Positions 26,237 through 34,783 of a stretch of 34,783 bases of DNA are shown one piece after another. The notes beneath the pieces were generated by a model. That model saw only the letters and a program-made list of their open reading frames with translations. It was not told the origin of the DNA and did no database searches. Source of the stretch: a virus; IMG/VR virus record IMGVR_UViG_3300037852_000207, positions 1 to 34,783 of that record; one strand, given 5' to 3'. Position numbers and translations under genes: made by a program. How positions within the stretch are numbered: the stretch's first letter is position 1; each line of letters opens with the position of its first letter.

Positions 26237-28636
26237 TTATCGTCCAAAAATGTGTGTCTGCCCCGGTTCTAAATGTGCCTCATCACCCATTGCCTGCCTG
26301 ATCATGGGTGAGATAATCGGCGTTGTCTGAATGGGAAAAACATAATTTGCAGCAGCCTTTAATTTTTTGGCTGCACGCGCCGGATCGCCTTCCGCCAATG
26401 CAAAGGGAACCGACATTGCATTGCCAATTAAACTGGTCGAAGGCGATCCCAATAAACTCCATACCATCGAACTATTCTGGTTTTTAGGATCAAGCATACC
26501 AGAGAAAATCGCAAGGCTTGGAGCAAGTATGGATAACAAATATTTTTCACGCTCCGGCACATTCATCTGATTATAATCAGGCATCGTCAGACCCTGACTG
26601 ATATTATGGAAATAGGTCGACATGACAGAAAGTGGAATGGTTCCCATCAGCATCGATGTAGCCCAGAGAATCTTTTGAGAAGCCGTGTCCGCGTCTTTAA
26701 ATCCTTTTATCAGTACACGATCAATATAAGCGAGGGTGTACATCTTGAAATGACCAAATAATCTTAATAACTCACCCGGCACTGTACCCGGATTTTTGCC
26801 ATGAAATACAAATGCCCTTTCAAATTCAGTCGGTGATAACACCGCATTTTCCGATGCGATCGTAAACATGGAATGGACTTTACGGTAGAGATCATCACGT
26901 ACTTCACTCAATGGCAATGATTTATCTGTATTGGCATAGTGCGCTCTGATTTCACTATCTGAAAGTGCATCAACATTTTCCGTGGTAAATAAACCTTGGG
27001 AATTTTTTTTCCTTAATAAATCCCATTCTTTTTCATCTAAAAATTTATTGACCCATTTCTGTAATGACGGGTCTAAATCAGAAAATGATTTACTGGAATT
27101 GTCCGCAACATGCTTTGCCATTAAGTGCATCATTCCAACTTTATTGCCACGGTCGAAGGCTTCAAGCATATTGTATTTAAAAAATTTCGTACTGATCTTT
27201 CCAAGTAAGTCCGTCGCATTATTTATTTCAGTCCAGCGACCCATGTAACCCAAATGTGAATCAACCTGTGTCTTGAATAATTTCGCAATCTTTCTTCTTT
27301 CTTCATTGCCAAATGTATCAAAGATATGCGTCATCTGATTTAACCACGCACGTGAATAATTGATTCCCATGCGTTGGGCAAATGATGCGATATATCCAAT
27401 ATCTGATATGGAATCGATTGCGATAAATGGAAGTCGTGCCATAGTCGAAATGGTGCGAATGTTTGCCATGAAATTTGTGAGTGTGGGTGATGTACTTGCC
27501 TTATCAAGACCCATGACAGCTTTAAAATAATTATCGGTATTTTGCCACCAGAGCGATCCTTTGGGGTCAGTCTCTTCCTGCACTTTTCTCAAATCGTTAT
27601 ACATCGTATAGGGATTATCACCCCACATTTTTGTACTGCCGATTTTGTTGGCTGACGCCTGAGCATCAGACATAAACATATTGAATAGATTTCCCTTACC
27701 ATATGTCTTGTTATACTCATAAAGCGATCGCAAATCTTTCCACTTGAAGAACATGCGTGACTTTTTAGCAACAGCATCACGATCATTAGCGACGACGGAC
27801 TTTGTAAAAATATTGCTTCGACCAGTCGTAATATTATCGAAGATACGATCGAGTATTTTGTTGGCCTCGGCTTCATCGAGATTGCCCTCAATGTCTACGG
27901 CTTTAGTCTTTGAAAATGTTTCATCCATATCAAGAAAAGGTTTAATAAAATTACGCCATGCAGTCTTATGGTTTTTTAAATCATATTTTTTAGATATCCT
28001 TTCAGCTGCGATTGTCCTTAAACTTTTTCCAGCATTGATAATCTTTTGTTGATCATGTACCGCACGGAACAATCTGTCTTCATTGATCTCTGAAAATTTC
28101 ATTGCACCGGATAAAACAATCTGAGCATTTCGATAAGTGAAATAATCTTTTAACTTATCAGCAATCTTTTTGCTGAATGGGTCTTTTACTTCCCTTCCAT
28201 CAAATGAATCAATAATTGTTTCATCAGAATTACCTGAACTGAAGTGTTCAACTTCTTCATGAGACAGATCATTCAGCACATAATTAACTATTTTTTCGTA
28301 CTCGGCTTTTTGTGCGGTTGAAATATTTTTTGAAAGATTTTTTCCACGCGCTGCAAGTAATCCGCGCACATCTAATTTTCCCTCACGGATTTCTTTTGCA
28401 TTACGATCAAACTTCATGACATTGTTTGCTTTGATCGTTGCATCTTCAAAAAATGATTTGAGTCTTTCATCATTAATTTCTTTCATTGCCTGATCAAACG
28501 CACGCATGTTTTGAAGATTGTCATAACTTTTCGCACGCAGGAAAACATCCTGAACATATTCTTCAAGCTCATCCTTGCTGAAATTTTTAAGCGCCTTGAA
28601 CGCTTCTTCAATACAATCCTGACTGATCCTAGCCAC
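26237..28636 (-). CDS. Large internal virion protein, C-terminal half (T7 gp16-like)
   Basis: 799 aa from a GTG at 28636, which has GGGAGGA 6 bases upstream; an earlier GTG at 28654 has none. Long and mostly helical, with RLPFIAIDSISDIGYIASFA, then NYSRAWLNQMTHIFD, and C-terminal FGHFKMYTLAYIDRVLIKGF and NYVFPIQTTPIISPMIRQAM. Such regions are seen in big ejection proteins that form a channel from virion into the cell. With the 644 aa gene it covers the size of T7 gp16 (1318 aa). No lytic transglycosylase motif was seen. Role is inferred from order and length. Confidence 0.72.
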   Translation of the reverse strand: MARISQDCIEEAFKALKNFSKDELEEYVQDVFLRAKSYDNLQNMRAFDQAMKEINDERLKSFFEDATIKANNVMKFDRNAKEIREGKLDVRGLLAARGKNLSKNISTAQKAEYEKIVNYVLNDLSHEEVEHFSSGNSDETIIDSFDGREVKDPFSKKIADKLKDYFTYRNAQIVLSGAMKFSEINEDRLFRAVHDQQKIINAGKSLRTIAAERISKKYDLKNHKTAWRNFIKPFLDMDETFSKTKAVDIEGNLDEAEANKILDRIFDNITTGRSNIFTKSVVANDRDAVAKKSRMFFKWKDLRSLYEYNKTYGKGNLFNMFMSDAQASANKIGSTKMWGDNPYTMYNDLRKVQEETDPKGSLWWQNTDNYFKAVMGLDKASTSPTLTNFMANIRTISTMARLPFIAIDSISDIGYIASFAQRMGINYSRAWLNQMTHIFDTFGNEERRKIAKLFKTQVDSHLGYMGRWTEINNATDLLGKISTKFFKYNMLEAFDRGNKVGMMHLMAKHVADNSSKSFSDLDPSLQKWVNKFLDEKEWDLLRKKNSQGLFTTENVDALSDSEIRAHYANTDKSLPLSEVRDDLYRKVHSMFTIASENAVLSPTEFERAFVFHGKNPGTVPGELLRLFGHFKMYTLAYIDRVLIKGFKDADTASQKILWATSMLMGTIPLSVMSTYFHNISQGLTMPDYNQMNVPEREKYLLSILAPSLAIFSGMLDPKNQNSSMVWSLLGSPSTSLIGNAMSVPFALAEGDPARAAKKLKAAANYVFPIQTTPIISPMIRQAMGDEAHLEPGQTHIFGR

Positions 28637-30563
28637 CAAGTCCTCCCATGACACAAGAGATTAAATTTTTAAAAATATTGGGTGACTCTTTAAATTCTTT
28701 GAAGCGTTCGAGTGACGCATTAAATTCATTCTTGGCTTCATCTGCCACGCTATTTTTAATCTGTGCTTCCTGATCTGACAAAATAGTATCGGAATCAGCC
28801 GGAACCGCCTGTTGTTCTCTTACAGCCTTTTCAACCTCAGCAATGGGTTCAACTTTGTTTAAGGTGCCTTCGATGCGGCGTCTTAAATAATCCATCACAT
28901 TTTCTGGCCTTGCGAGTTTCGGCATGTCAGAATCAGCTATTTTTAAAGTTTGATGCGCGAGGTCACGAAATGCAGTTTGACGATTATATTCATTCTCTAA
29001 ATGAACCCTATCGAGTAGAGTTCGCGCGTTATGCCAAACGTTCGATAGATCAAGTAATCGATGATATGCGTTACTCCGTTCCCAATTGGGAGACAGACCT
29101 TGATCTCCGACTAATATTTTTCTCAGTTGCTGTAGTTCTTCTCTCGGAGTTAGTATCTTCGGAGTCGCTTTCTCAAGCTCATCAATCCGACGAATAGTTT
29201 TTTTGTTGGGTTCCAAGCCCCAACGCTTCTCTGAATTGACCTTTGATTTAAGCTTCTTGATCTTGTTATTCATGCTGATCAACTTGCTCATATTCTCAGG
29301 CATAGTGATCGGTAAGTGTTTCAGATGTGACGGTTCAAAGTTAGCTTGTTTGACCATCTTGAATATTTCTTTCTGACTGAAAGGCAAATCGTTCTTTGCA
29401 CCTTTCTCTAAATGCTCATCCAGAATTTTATCTGCTTCAGCCAGTTTGGATGCCTTGTTATCGAGTTTATTATTAATAAAGTCTACATAACCCCGAACCC
29501 CGTCCAGCCACTTAGGGTCTTGTCGTATATAGTCCATTCGGTTATGTACAACAAAATCAGATAATGCTTTCTGATATTGCTCTGGTACGCCTCCCGCGAC
29601 CTGATCCGCTATCATGCCATGAAGTGTTGACACATCATTGGGTGACAGAATATCGAACATGGCTTCATTCGTGACGGTATTAGCGGTATGACCATTCTGA
29701 TTGATAATTTGAGAGGCACGATTTTTAAGATCATCCATCTTTGCCGTGTCTTCGGGATTGGCTTGGTGCGCCAGATAATCGTTATACCACTGATGTTCAT
29801 CCGGAGTGATGTGCCCTGCTGCCAGCGCTTTATCCAAAGTAGAAGGTTCAACCGGATCAGTTACATCACGACCAAGGCCACGATTAATTTTTCCACGAAG
29901 GACACCCCATGCAAAAGGCACACTTCCAATTGCCAATCCAAATGCACCCATTTCACCGGCTTCACGTGCAACACCACCCCATTCAATGTGGTTGGTGTCA
30001 GCTTTGTAATTATCAACGATACCTTGTGGAACACCAGCACCCGCAAACGTACCAAACGTATTGAATGCCTTGTCAGTTATCAATCCAAATGAAAGTGGTT
30101 TTTCAGCTCCTTCCTTTCCGACCATTTCAGGGATGTACTGGCCAATTGGCTTTGACACAATATCCTTGATGGGGGATCGCATAAATACGGATGCTGCATC
30201 AGGTGCAATACGTGAAGCACCTGTCGCTAATCCACGTGCAGCCAAACCACCGGCTTCACCAAATGCCCATGTCACAGGATTTAATCCAAAGCCGAGCATG
30301 TTTGATCCTTCAGATGCCAGCCACTGGCTTGTACTCATACCCGGTGTTTCATTCTGCAAGCGGATTGCATCAAAAGCGCTTAAAATGGCACGGCCTTCCG
30401 GTTTTTTGGAAAACTGACTATCCAGCATGTTTAATGCAACGATGGGTGTGGCAAATCCCATTGCAAGATTGTTGTAAACAGATTGCGATAAGGTTGGCTG
30501 CGTCAGAAGAGAATCAGCATAATATTCCTGTTGTGGTGCTACCTGATTACTGCGCGTTAGCAT
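28629..30563 (-). CDS. Internal virion protein, N-terminal half (T7 gp16-like)
   Basis: 644 aa. The N-terminal 230 residues are rich in Gly, Ala and Pro with hydrophobic stretches (NNLAMGFATPIVALNMLDSQ, LGFGLNPVTWAFGEAGGLAA), suggesting membrane insertion. The rest is helical and charged (about residues 360-620). The gene starts inside the end of the gp15-like gene and overlaps the next by 8 bases, which supports co-translation. T7 carries one large gene here; this genome has two. I found no transglycosylase motif. Confidence 0.7.
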   Translation of the reverse strand: MLTRSNQVAPQQEYYADSLLTQPTLSQSVYNNLAMGFATPIVALNMLDSQFSKKPEGRAILSAFDAIRLQNETPGMSTSQWLASEGSNMLGFGLNPVTWAFGEAGGLAARGLATGASRIAPDAASVFMRSPIKDIVSKPIGQYIPEMVGKEGAEKPLSFGLITDKAFNTFGTFAGAGVPQGIVDNYKADTNHIEWGGVAREAGEMGAFGLAIGSVPFAWGVLRGKINRGLGRDVTDPVEPSTLDKALAAGHITPDEHQWYNDYLAHQANPEDTAKMDDLKNRASQIINQNGHTANTVTNEAMFDILSPNDVSTLHGMIADQVAGGVPEQYQKALSDFVVHNRMDYIRQDPKWLDGVRGYVDFINNKLDNKASKLAEADKILDEHLEKGAKNDLPFSQKEIFKMVKQANFEPSHLKHLPITMPENMSKLISMNNKIKKLKSKVNSEKRWGLEPNKKTIRRIDELEKATPKILTPREELQQLRKILVGDQGLSPNWERSNAYHRLLDLSNVWHNARTLLDRVHLENEYNRQTAFRDLAHQTLKIADSDMPKLARPENVMDYLRRRIEGTLNKVEPIAEVEKAVREQQAVPADSDTILSDQEAQIKNSVADEAKNEFNASLERFKEFKESPNIFKNLISCVMGGLGG

Positions 30564-32670
30564 CTTCGGGTAACCTCACATTGAGTTGTGTTTTAACATT
30601 TTGCTCATACGCTTGAAGATTCATTTTTCTCATTTCAGCTTCACGTCGCATTTTTGATTCTCTCGCATAAGGAATCGTATTGGTGGTAAATGGCATTGAG
30701 TAATAAATTTTTCCGTTACCATCCACTGCCTGCAAATTATTGGTAGGGGATATCACCATATGCAAAGGATTACGGCTAATTGCTGAATCGTACTCAGCAT
30801 CAGAACGACCAGCTTTCAAATATTTATAACCTTCATTCGTCACATGATCAGCCAGAATATCAAGATCGGAATGTGATAGCGGTTGTGGCAATTGCTGGGG
30901 ATTGACCATCCAGATTGTACCGCTCATTTGTTGGAATGATGCAGCATAAATTTTTGAGGCCTGATCGATATATTTATTCGCCTGACTGCCCCATGACAGA
31001 AATCCTTTATTTTCCATCAATAAATTATTATCTTTTTGCGCGAGATACTTTGCATATTTTAGTGTGGTCGTAAGCATTGCATTTTGCAGCGCCTGCGCAT
31101 CTTCATAATTATAATTTGTGCCAATCATTTTCATAGCTGGCGAAAGGTTTGAATAGATTCGATTCATCATTGTTTTATCTTTTTCGTCAGCACCAACTTC
31201 TTTACCTAAATAATTTCGCCCAGTCTGATTTGCAGCAATGAAATCTAATTTATCCTGTGGCTTGATTTCATTTCCGGATAATGTCATCGATTGCACAATC
31301 ATGCGCTGTTCCGGATTTTTCATTGAGTTGGCTAACCATGCCTGATTTTGTTTAGAGTATTGACCCACAATATTTAAAACGGTTGTTGGGTCTTGACCTA
31401 ACTTGAATGCCCCTTCCACTTCCGCAACATCAGCCTGTGGAACTGGGCGAATGTAGTCACTTGGAATATGATGCGCTTCACCATATGACACAGCCTGATT
31501 AACCAGATTATTTTTATTTTGTAATAACTGAACTGCTTTCTGTTGTGGATCGATCGGTGAATTTTGAATGGCGCTATTGCGCTGAACAAAGTCACGCATG
31601 ATTGCGTTGCCCGCTGGCGTCTGTCCTATCGTATCGAGATAGTTACCATTCTTGAGTTGATTAAGATAAAGTCCTAACGCATTACGTGTGGCTTCATCCC
31701 GATAATTTAAAACACGTCCTTTCTCACTCAATCTTTCGTGCATGTTTTGAATGACAGGATAAGGTTCGCCAGAATTAATATAGCCATCTGCTATTTGTGT
31801 ACCCTGCATGGCCATGATCGCATGTTGTCTTTCATTCGGCGGAAGTGAATCAAAGGCTTCGGGATTAGGTAACATCCGATTATTAATATCGGATAAAACA
31901 CCCTGTAAACTTTTATCATTATTATGATAGTTAATCAGCCATCCGGTTGATTGATTGATTGGCTGACCTGTATTGTCATTGCCTTTATTTAAAGCGTTTG
32001 AGGTAACAGTATGATAATCACGTGCAGTCGTATTGGGATTACCAAACATGGAATAATGATCTTGAGCAATCTCTACGACACCCTGCATTGTTTTGATACT
32101 GCTTCCAGCCTGTTCAGGTGTGATTGCACGAATTGAAACAAGGTTATGCAGATTGGCAATCATCGCATCTTTCAAATTTTCTGCATGATCAGGATCGCTC
32201 AATAATGCTTGCTGGTAAGCTTTTAATTGCTCTGGCCAGTTAGCATAGTGTGTAAAGGCTGCCTGAAGCTGACCCTGTTTAACACGGGTTTCTGTGCCTT
32301 TCAATGCTACATCATCAATCGCACCGCTGATATAAGCATTTAATTTTGTACGGTCACCCTTATTAACAAAGGATGCCTGCTTTACCATGTCCATTGCTTC
32401 GGCATTTTGATCAGTTATCTTTTGTGCCTGATCTGGATTTTCAATCAAACGCATTTGTGCGGTTGTTTTTAACTGTTCAATATTGGCAATCGAATTGATA
32501 TACATCGATTTTGACTGCTCTGAAACAATATCTTCAGCCTTATTTTCAGTCTTTTCAGCCAGTGCACCCAGAGTTTTTGCAAACGCATCATAGCTTTCGG
32601 CACCACTTTCAACATTTTGTGGGGCTAATATCGGCTGCGAATCTTCTAATTGAGGCGTTTGTTCTGCCAT
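30547..32670 (-). CDS. Internal virion protein (T7 gp15-like)
   Basis: 707 aa, close to T7 gp15 (747 aa). Predominantly helical with many Gln and Asn (MAEQTPQLEDSQPILAPQNV, then DAFAKTLGALAEKTENKAED). It follows the gp14-like gene and precedes the gp16-like genes. Proteins in this slot form part of the inner core that is ejected and spans the periplasm. AAGGAAT precedes the ATG. Assignment rests on order, size and composition. Confidence 0.72.
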   Translation of the reverse strand: MAEQTPQLEDSQPILAPQNVESGAESYDAFAKTLGALAEKTENKAEDIVSEQSKSMYINSIANIEQLKTTAQMRLIENPDQAQKITDQNAEAMDMVKQASFVNKGDRTKLNAYISGAIDDVALKGTETRVKQGQLQAAFTHYANWPEQLKAYQQALLSDPDHAENLKDAMIANLHNLVSIRAITPEQAGSSIKTMQGVVEIAQDHYSMFGNPNTTARDYHTVTSNALNKGNDNTGQPINQSTGWLINYHNNDKSLQGVLSDINNRMLPNPEAFDSLPPNERQHAIMAMQGTQIADGYINSGEPYPVIQNMHERLSEKGRVLNYRDEATRNALGLYLNQLKNGNYLDTIGQTPAGNAIMRDFVQRNSAIQNSPIDPQQKAVQLLQNKNNLVNQAVSYGEAHHIPSDYIRPVPQADVAEVEGAFKLGQDPTTVLNIVGQYSKQNQAWLANSMKNPEQRMIVQSMTLSGNEIKPQDKLDFIAANQTGRNYLGKEVGADEKDKTMMNRIYSNLSPAMKMIGTNYNYEDAQALQNAMLTTTLKYAKYLAQKDNNLLMENKGFLSWGSQANKYIDQASKIYAASFQQMSGTIWMVNPQQLPQPLSHSDLDILADHVTNEGYKYLKAGRSDAEYDSAISRNPLHMVISPTNNLQAVDGNGKIYYSMPFTTNTIPYARESKMRREAEMRKMNLQAYEQNVKTQLNVRLPEDANAQ

Positions 32671-32673
32671 ATT

Positions 32674-33120
32674 TTATTCCTTCATCGTTGGCATTTTTGA
32701 AGTAAAGCTTGCTACTGATTCTGCACTCGTCGCTACATCACCAAAGAGCTGTGCAAATAAGGTAGTGCGAACATTTCGTTTTTCCTGTTCGATATTTTCT
32801 TCAGCAATATCACCTTCCAACTCAAGATTTTTTGCTTTCTTTTCGCCAATGTTAAGTGTGTTCCGCTGAATCGCATTAAAACTTGGGGAGGAAAACGCAG
32901 TTCCGGTTGTTGTTTGATGTGCTATTTGAGCGTCTATCACTTTTTCCATGACGTCATAATTCGCAAGCGCTTTTTGCTGCGATTGAATTTGCATCTGCTT
33001 GCCTTCCAAGTCGAGAGATTTTTCCCGCTCGTTAGCAGCATTCACTTCCATGACGCCTTTGCCGACTTCGGCACCGACTGCAACACCTGCCATAATTAAT
33101 GCAGCTGTTTCAATACCCAT
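32674..33120 (-). CDS. Internal virion protein (T7 gp14-like)
   Basis: 148 aa. The N-terminal hydrophobic helix (AALIMAGVAVGAEVGKGVME) followed by a long helical part with QQKALANYDVMEKVIDAQIA and the Ser/Thr-rich GTAFSSPSFNAIQRN is typical of gp14-type ejection proteins (T7: 196 aa). These form the outer-membrane-side pore after ejection. The gene lies directly after the nozzle gene, as in T7. GGGAGATAGC precedes the ATG. Confidence 0.78.
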   Translation of the reverse strand: MGIETAALIMAGVAVGAEVGKGVMEVNAANEREKSLDLEGKQMQIQSQQKALANYDVMEKVIDAQIAHQTTTGTAFSSPSFNAIQRNTLNIGEKKAKNLELEGDIAEENIEQEKRNVRTTLFAQLFGDVATSAESVASFTSKMPTMKE

Positions 33121-33132
33121 AGTGCTATCTCC

Positions 33133-34783
33133 CTATATCACTGCGGATGAAATCTGATATCCGATACTTAAAATTTGTAAATCAAAAGGCGAGGATTGGG
33201 TAATCGAAAAAGTCGCAAATCGATCATAACCCGATACTGGGGCTATAATCGCCGTCCCTGTTTGTGGCGTGAGTGGCAATCCTGCCTGTATATCAGAAAA
33301 CACCTGATATGGAACTAATTTACCATTGATCGAAAAATTGAGCGACTGGTAATAATCAACATAAATACGGCTCATCTGCTTCATGAAGGGTGCTTCGGTC
33401 GATCCAGTATAAAGATACATTGGGGTTATATTCACATCATAAAGAAGCCCAATTTCAACCGCCCCTGATAATTGATCAGGATTATTAACTGTAATCTGAC
33501 CATTTTGAACGACATATTGTCCAAAATCCTGATTCTGAAATACCACCTGAACCATATAACCATTAAGCAAGCTTAATCCCGTAACTACTCCATTTGTTGC
33601 CATGCTTGATAAAATCTGACAGTCAACACGAGTCGTATCATCAAATACTTCAATTGTGTATTGTTCGTCTAACTCATAGAGTTTTAAGATATAAATTGAA
33701 TTATCAATGGTGCAAACATCGATTAATTGCACGTTTTCCTGAAACACAATGGGAGTCAGTGCTGCAAGTTTATATTCGGTTGCAAACTGGAATGCTGTGA
33801 GTGTGTCATCCTGATCATTCAGAAAGTAAATAAAGTTATCTTGTGAAGTATCGCTACCACGTAATAAAGCTCTATTGATTGGCTGCTTGACCAAATGGCT
33901 TGAAGCGACTGAAATATTACTAGATGAATAAGTTAAACCTATGCCATTAAAGTGAAAATTAACTAACGCTTTGCCAGTTTTCGTTAAGTAATAGCTATCG
34001 TTAATATAGGTAATGGGTTTAAGTTTAGGTGATGAACCATACGCTGATTGCTGACGTATCGAGAACGTACCGGGTGTCAATGCAGCATTTTGATCCTGAG
34101 GGCAAGCGAACTCTAAATTCTGGCAGTAAATCTCCATTTGCTTACCACCGTTCATCCAAAGAATAGCACCGCTATTTGTCTGGCCGATCGTATATACAAT
34201 CGCATCCGTATCTTTACCGGTTCCCACATCAAAGTTAATAGGTTGGTTTATCTTGGAACCAAACACTGTATTAGATAATGACGACGTATTACCAAACCAT
34301 AGTCTATTTTGGAAGAATAGTACTTTAGCCGGATAGCCTAAAGCTGCGCTCCATGCAGGCTGTCTGATTGAATATTGAGAACCCTGTGTTGCGTAACCTG
34401 TAGTTTGAAATGGTATCTGGACGTTTCCTGTAAATGTCACTGTACCACCACCTGAACCACTGTACGATACCGCTGTAATAATCGCATAACCAATCGGTGC
34501 AATATCCGATGCGCCACCACCAATGATCTGTCCGCCAACCCAAGCATTGGTATATCCGGGATTAGCACCAATTCCGGTAAATTGAAATGTAATGACATTG
34601 CTCGAATTGACGCTTAATACAACCGTGTAATTATTATAATTGATCGTATTAAAATCATAGGATGGTAGCGGAAATATGTTTAATGCCTGATAAGCAAATG
34701 TAGGCGGATTGACTCCATTGTACTGACTGATATAGACACGTGCTGGCGGATAAAGTGGGTGACTGAAAATGATTGCATCATTA
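33133..34783 (-). CDS. Tail nozzle protein (T7 gp12-like), C-terminal part
   Basis: Continuation of the gene starting at 567; the reading frame enters at the right edge and runs to the stop at 33133, giving 508 codons to position 34656. VLFFQNRLWFGNTSSLSNTV, followed by NFDVGTGKDTDAIVYTIGQT and SGAILWMNGGKQMEIYCQNL, matches the nozzle pattern in which a P..V.FF..RL.F strand precedes a beta-propeller-like body. The full protein would be 696 aa (T7 gp12: 794 aa). The 127 bases after 34656 duplicate positions 1-127. An internal ATG at 34440 is not the start. Confidence 0.82.
   Translation of the reverse strand, partial: NDAIIFSHPLYPPARVYISQYNGVNPPTFAYQALNIFPLPSYDFNTINYNNYTVVLSVNSSNVITFQFTGIGANPGYTNAWVGGQIIGGGASDIAPIGYAIITAVSYSGSGGGTVTFTGNVQIPFQTTGYATQGSQYSIRQPAWSAALGYPAKVLFFQNRLWFGNTSSLSNTVFGSKINQPINFDVGTGKDTDAIVYTIGQTNSGAILWMNGGKQMEIYCQNLEFACPQDQNAALTPGTFSIRQQSAYGSSPKLKPITYINDSYYLTKTGKALVNFHFNGIGLTYSSSNISVASSHLVKQPINRALLRGSDTSQDNFIYFLNDQDDTLTAFQFATEYKLAALTPIVFQENVQLIDVCTIDNSIYILKLYELDEQYTIEVFDDTTRVDCQILSSMATNGVVTGLSLLNGYMVQVVFQNQDFGQYVVQNGQITVNNPDQLSGAVEIGLLYDVNITPMYLYTGSTEAPFMKQMSRIYVDYYQSLNFSINGKLVPYQVFSDIQAGLPLTPQTGTAIIAPVSGYDRFATFSITQSSPFDLQILSIGYQISSAVI
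34657..34783. repeat. Terminal overlap copy 2 (circular contig join)
   Basis: Exact copy of positions 1-127. Removing one copy leaves a 34,656 bp circle in which the nozzle gene is intact. It is probably a by-product of circular assembly, so it should not be counted as a biological direct repeat without read evidence. Confidence 0.95.

Noticed and set aside
28640-28670. Programmed -1 frameshift joining the 644 and 799 aa genes
   Set aside because: The A/T run does not form a canonical X XXY YYZ heptamer in the right phase, and the second gene has its own ribosome binding site.
28910-29197. 95-codon plus-strand frame inside the 644 aa gene
   Set aside because: Antisense shadow of a well-supported structural gene; no promoter or leader.
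1-34783. 127-base direct terminal repeat as packaging terminus
   Set aside because: Length equals a common assembler k-mer and the repeat lies inside a coding frame, so it is more likely an assembly overlap.

Overview
This window looks like the complete genome of a tailed bacteriophage with a T7-like (podovirus) virion. Positions 1-127 are repeated exactly at 34657-34783, and one 696-codon tail gene reads in frame across that join. The molecule is therefore a circular or circularly permuted sequence of 34,656 bp, cut inside a tail gene. A 127-base overlap is what a de Bruijn assembler with k=127 leaves on a circular contig, so I do not read it as a biological terminal repeat. Leaders of Shine-Dalgarno type, a CspA-type cold-shock protein and an ArdA antirestriction protein suggest a proteobacterial, probably gammaproteobacterial, host. 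Base composition is moderately AT-rich. I see no integrase, RNA polymerase or DNA polymerase.

Late block (minus strand, from 9315 down through 1, across the join and on to 21282, about 22.7 kb): small terminase subunit candidate, a string of very small overlapping genes of unknown function, a pre-portal protein, portal, a CxxC mini-protein, a Bbp19-like protein, scaffold, major capsid protein, a capsid-associated protein, tail adaptor (gp11-like), tail nozzle (gp12-like, split by the window ends), three internal-virion roles carried by four genes (gp14-, gp15- and split gp16-like), a T7-type tail fibre with collar domain, large terminase and a second fibre or spike. The order matches T7 genes 8 to 19. 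A promoter and a stem-loop terminator bracket the capsid genes.

Replication and lysis block (minus strand, 14244 to 10287): a small unknown protein, a RepA-like hexameric ATPase, an iteron origin (12633-12826) with an AT-rich stretch, a VRR-NUC nuclease, and a lysis pair (GH108 endolysin and a 3-TM holin). ArdA and a small gene lie on the plus strand at 9446-10351, under an early-type promoter.

Early and regulatory block (16.3-21.3 kb): an Xre-type repressor (minus strand) faces a plus-strand operon. That operon carries a Sak4-like recombinase, a Gp157-like protein and a DUF669 SSB-like protein, then tiny genes, CspA and secreted or membrane mini-proteins. The promoters of the operon and of ArdA are near copies of each other, including the spacer, which suggests that one regulator controls both.

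The most unusual part is 19.08-20.34 kb. This gene-poor stretch holds six or more compact RNA-like modules. Several start with the same octamer (AGTTTATG), have a 7-8 bp closing stem, and end in N-CCA or a relative of it. Two of them (19954-20170 and 20213-20340) share tRNA-like geometry with identical D-arm-like and T-arm-like loops, while their stems differ by compensating changes. I propose these as an undescribed family of phage structured RNAs.
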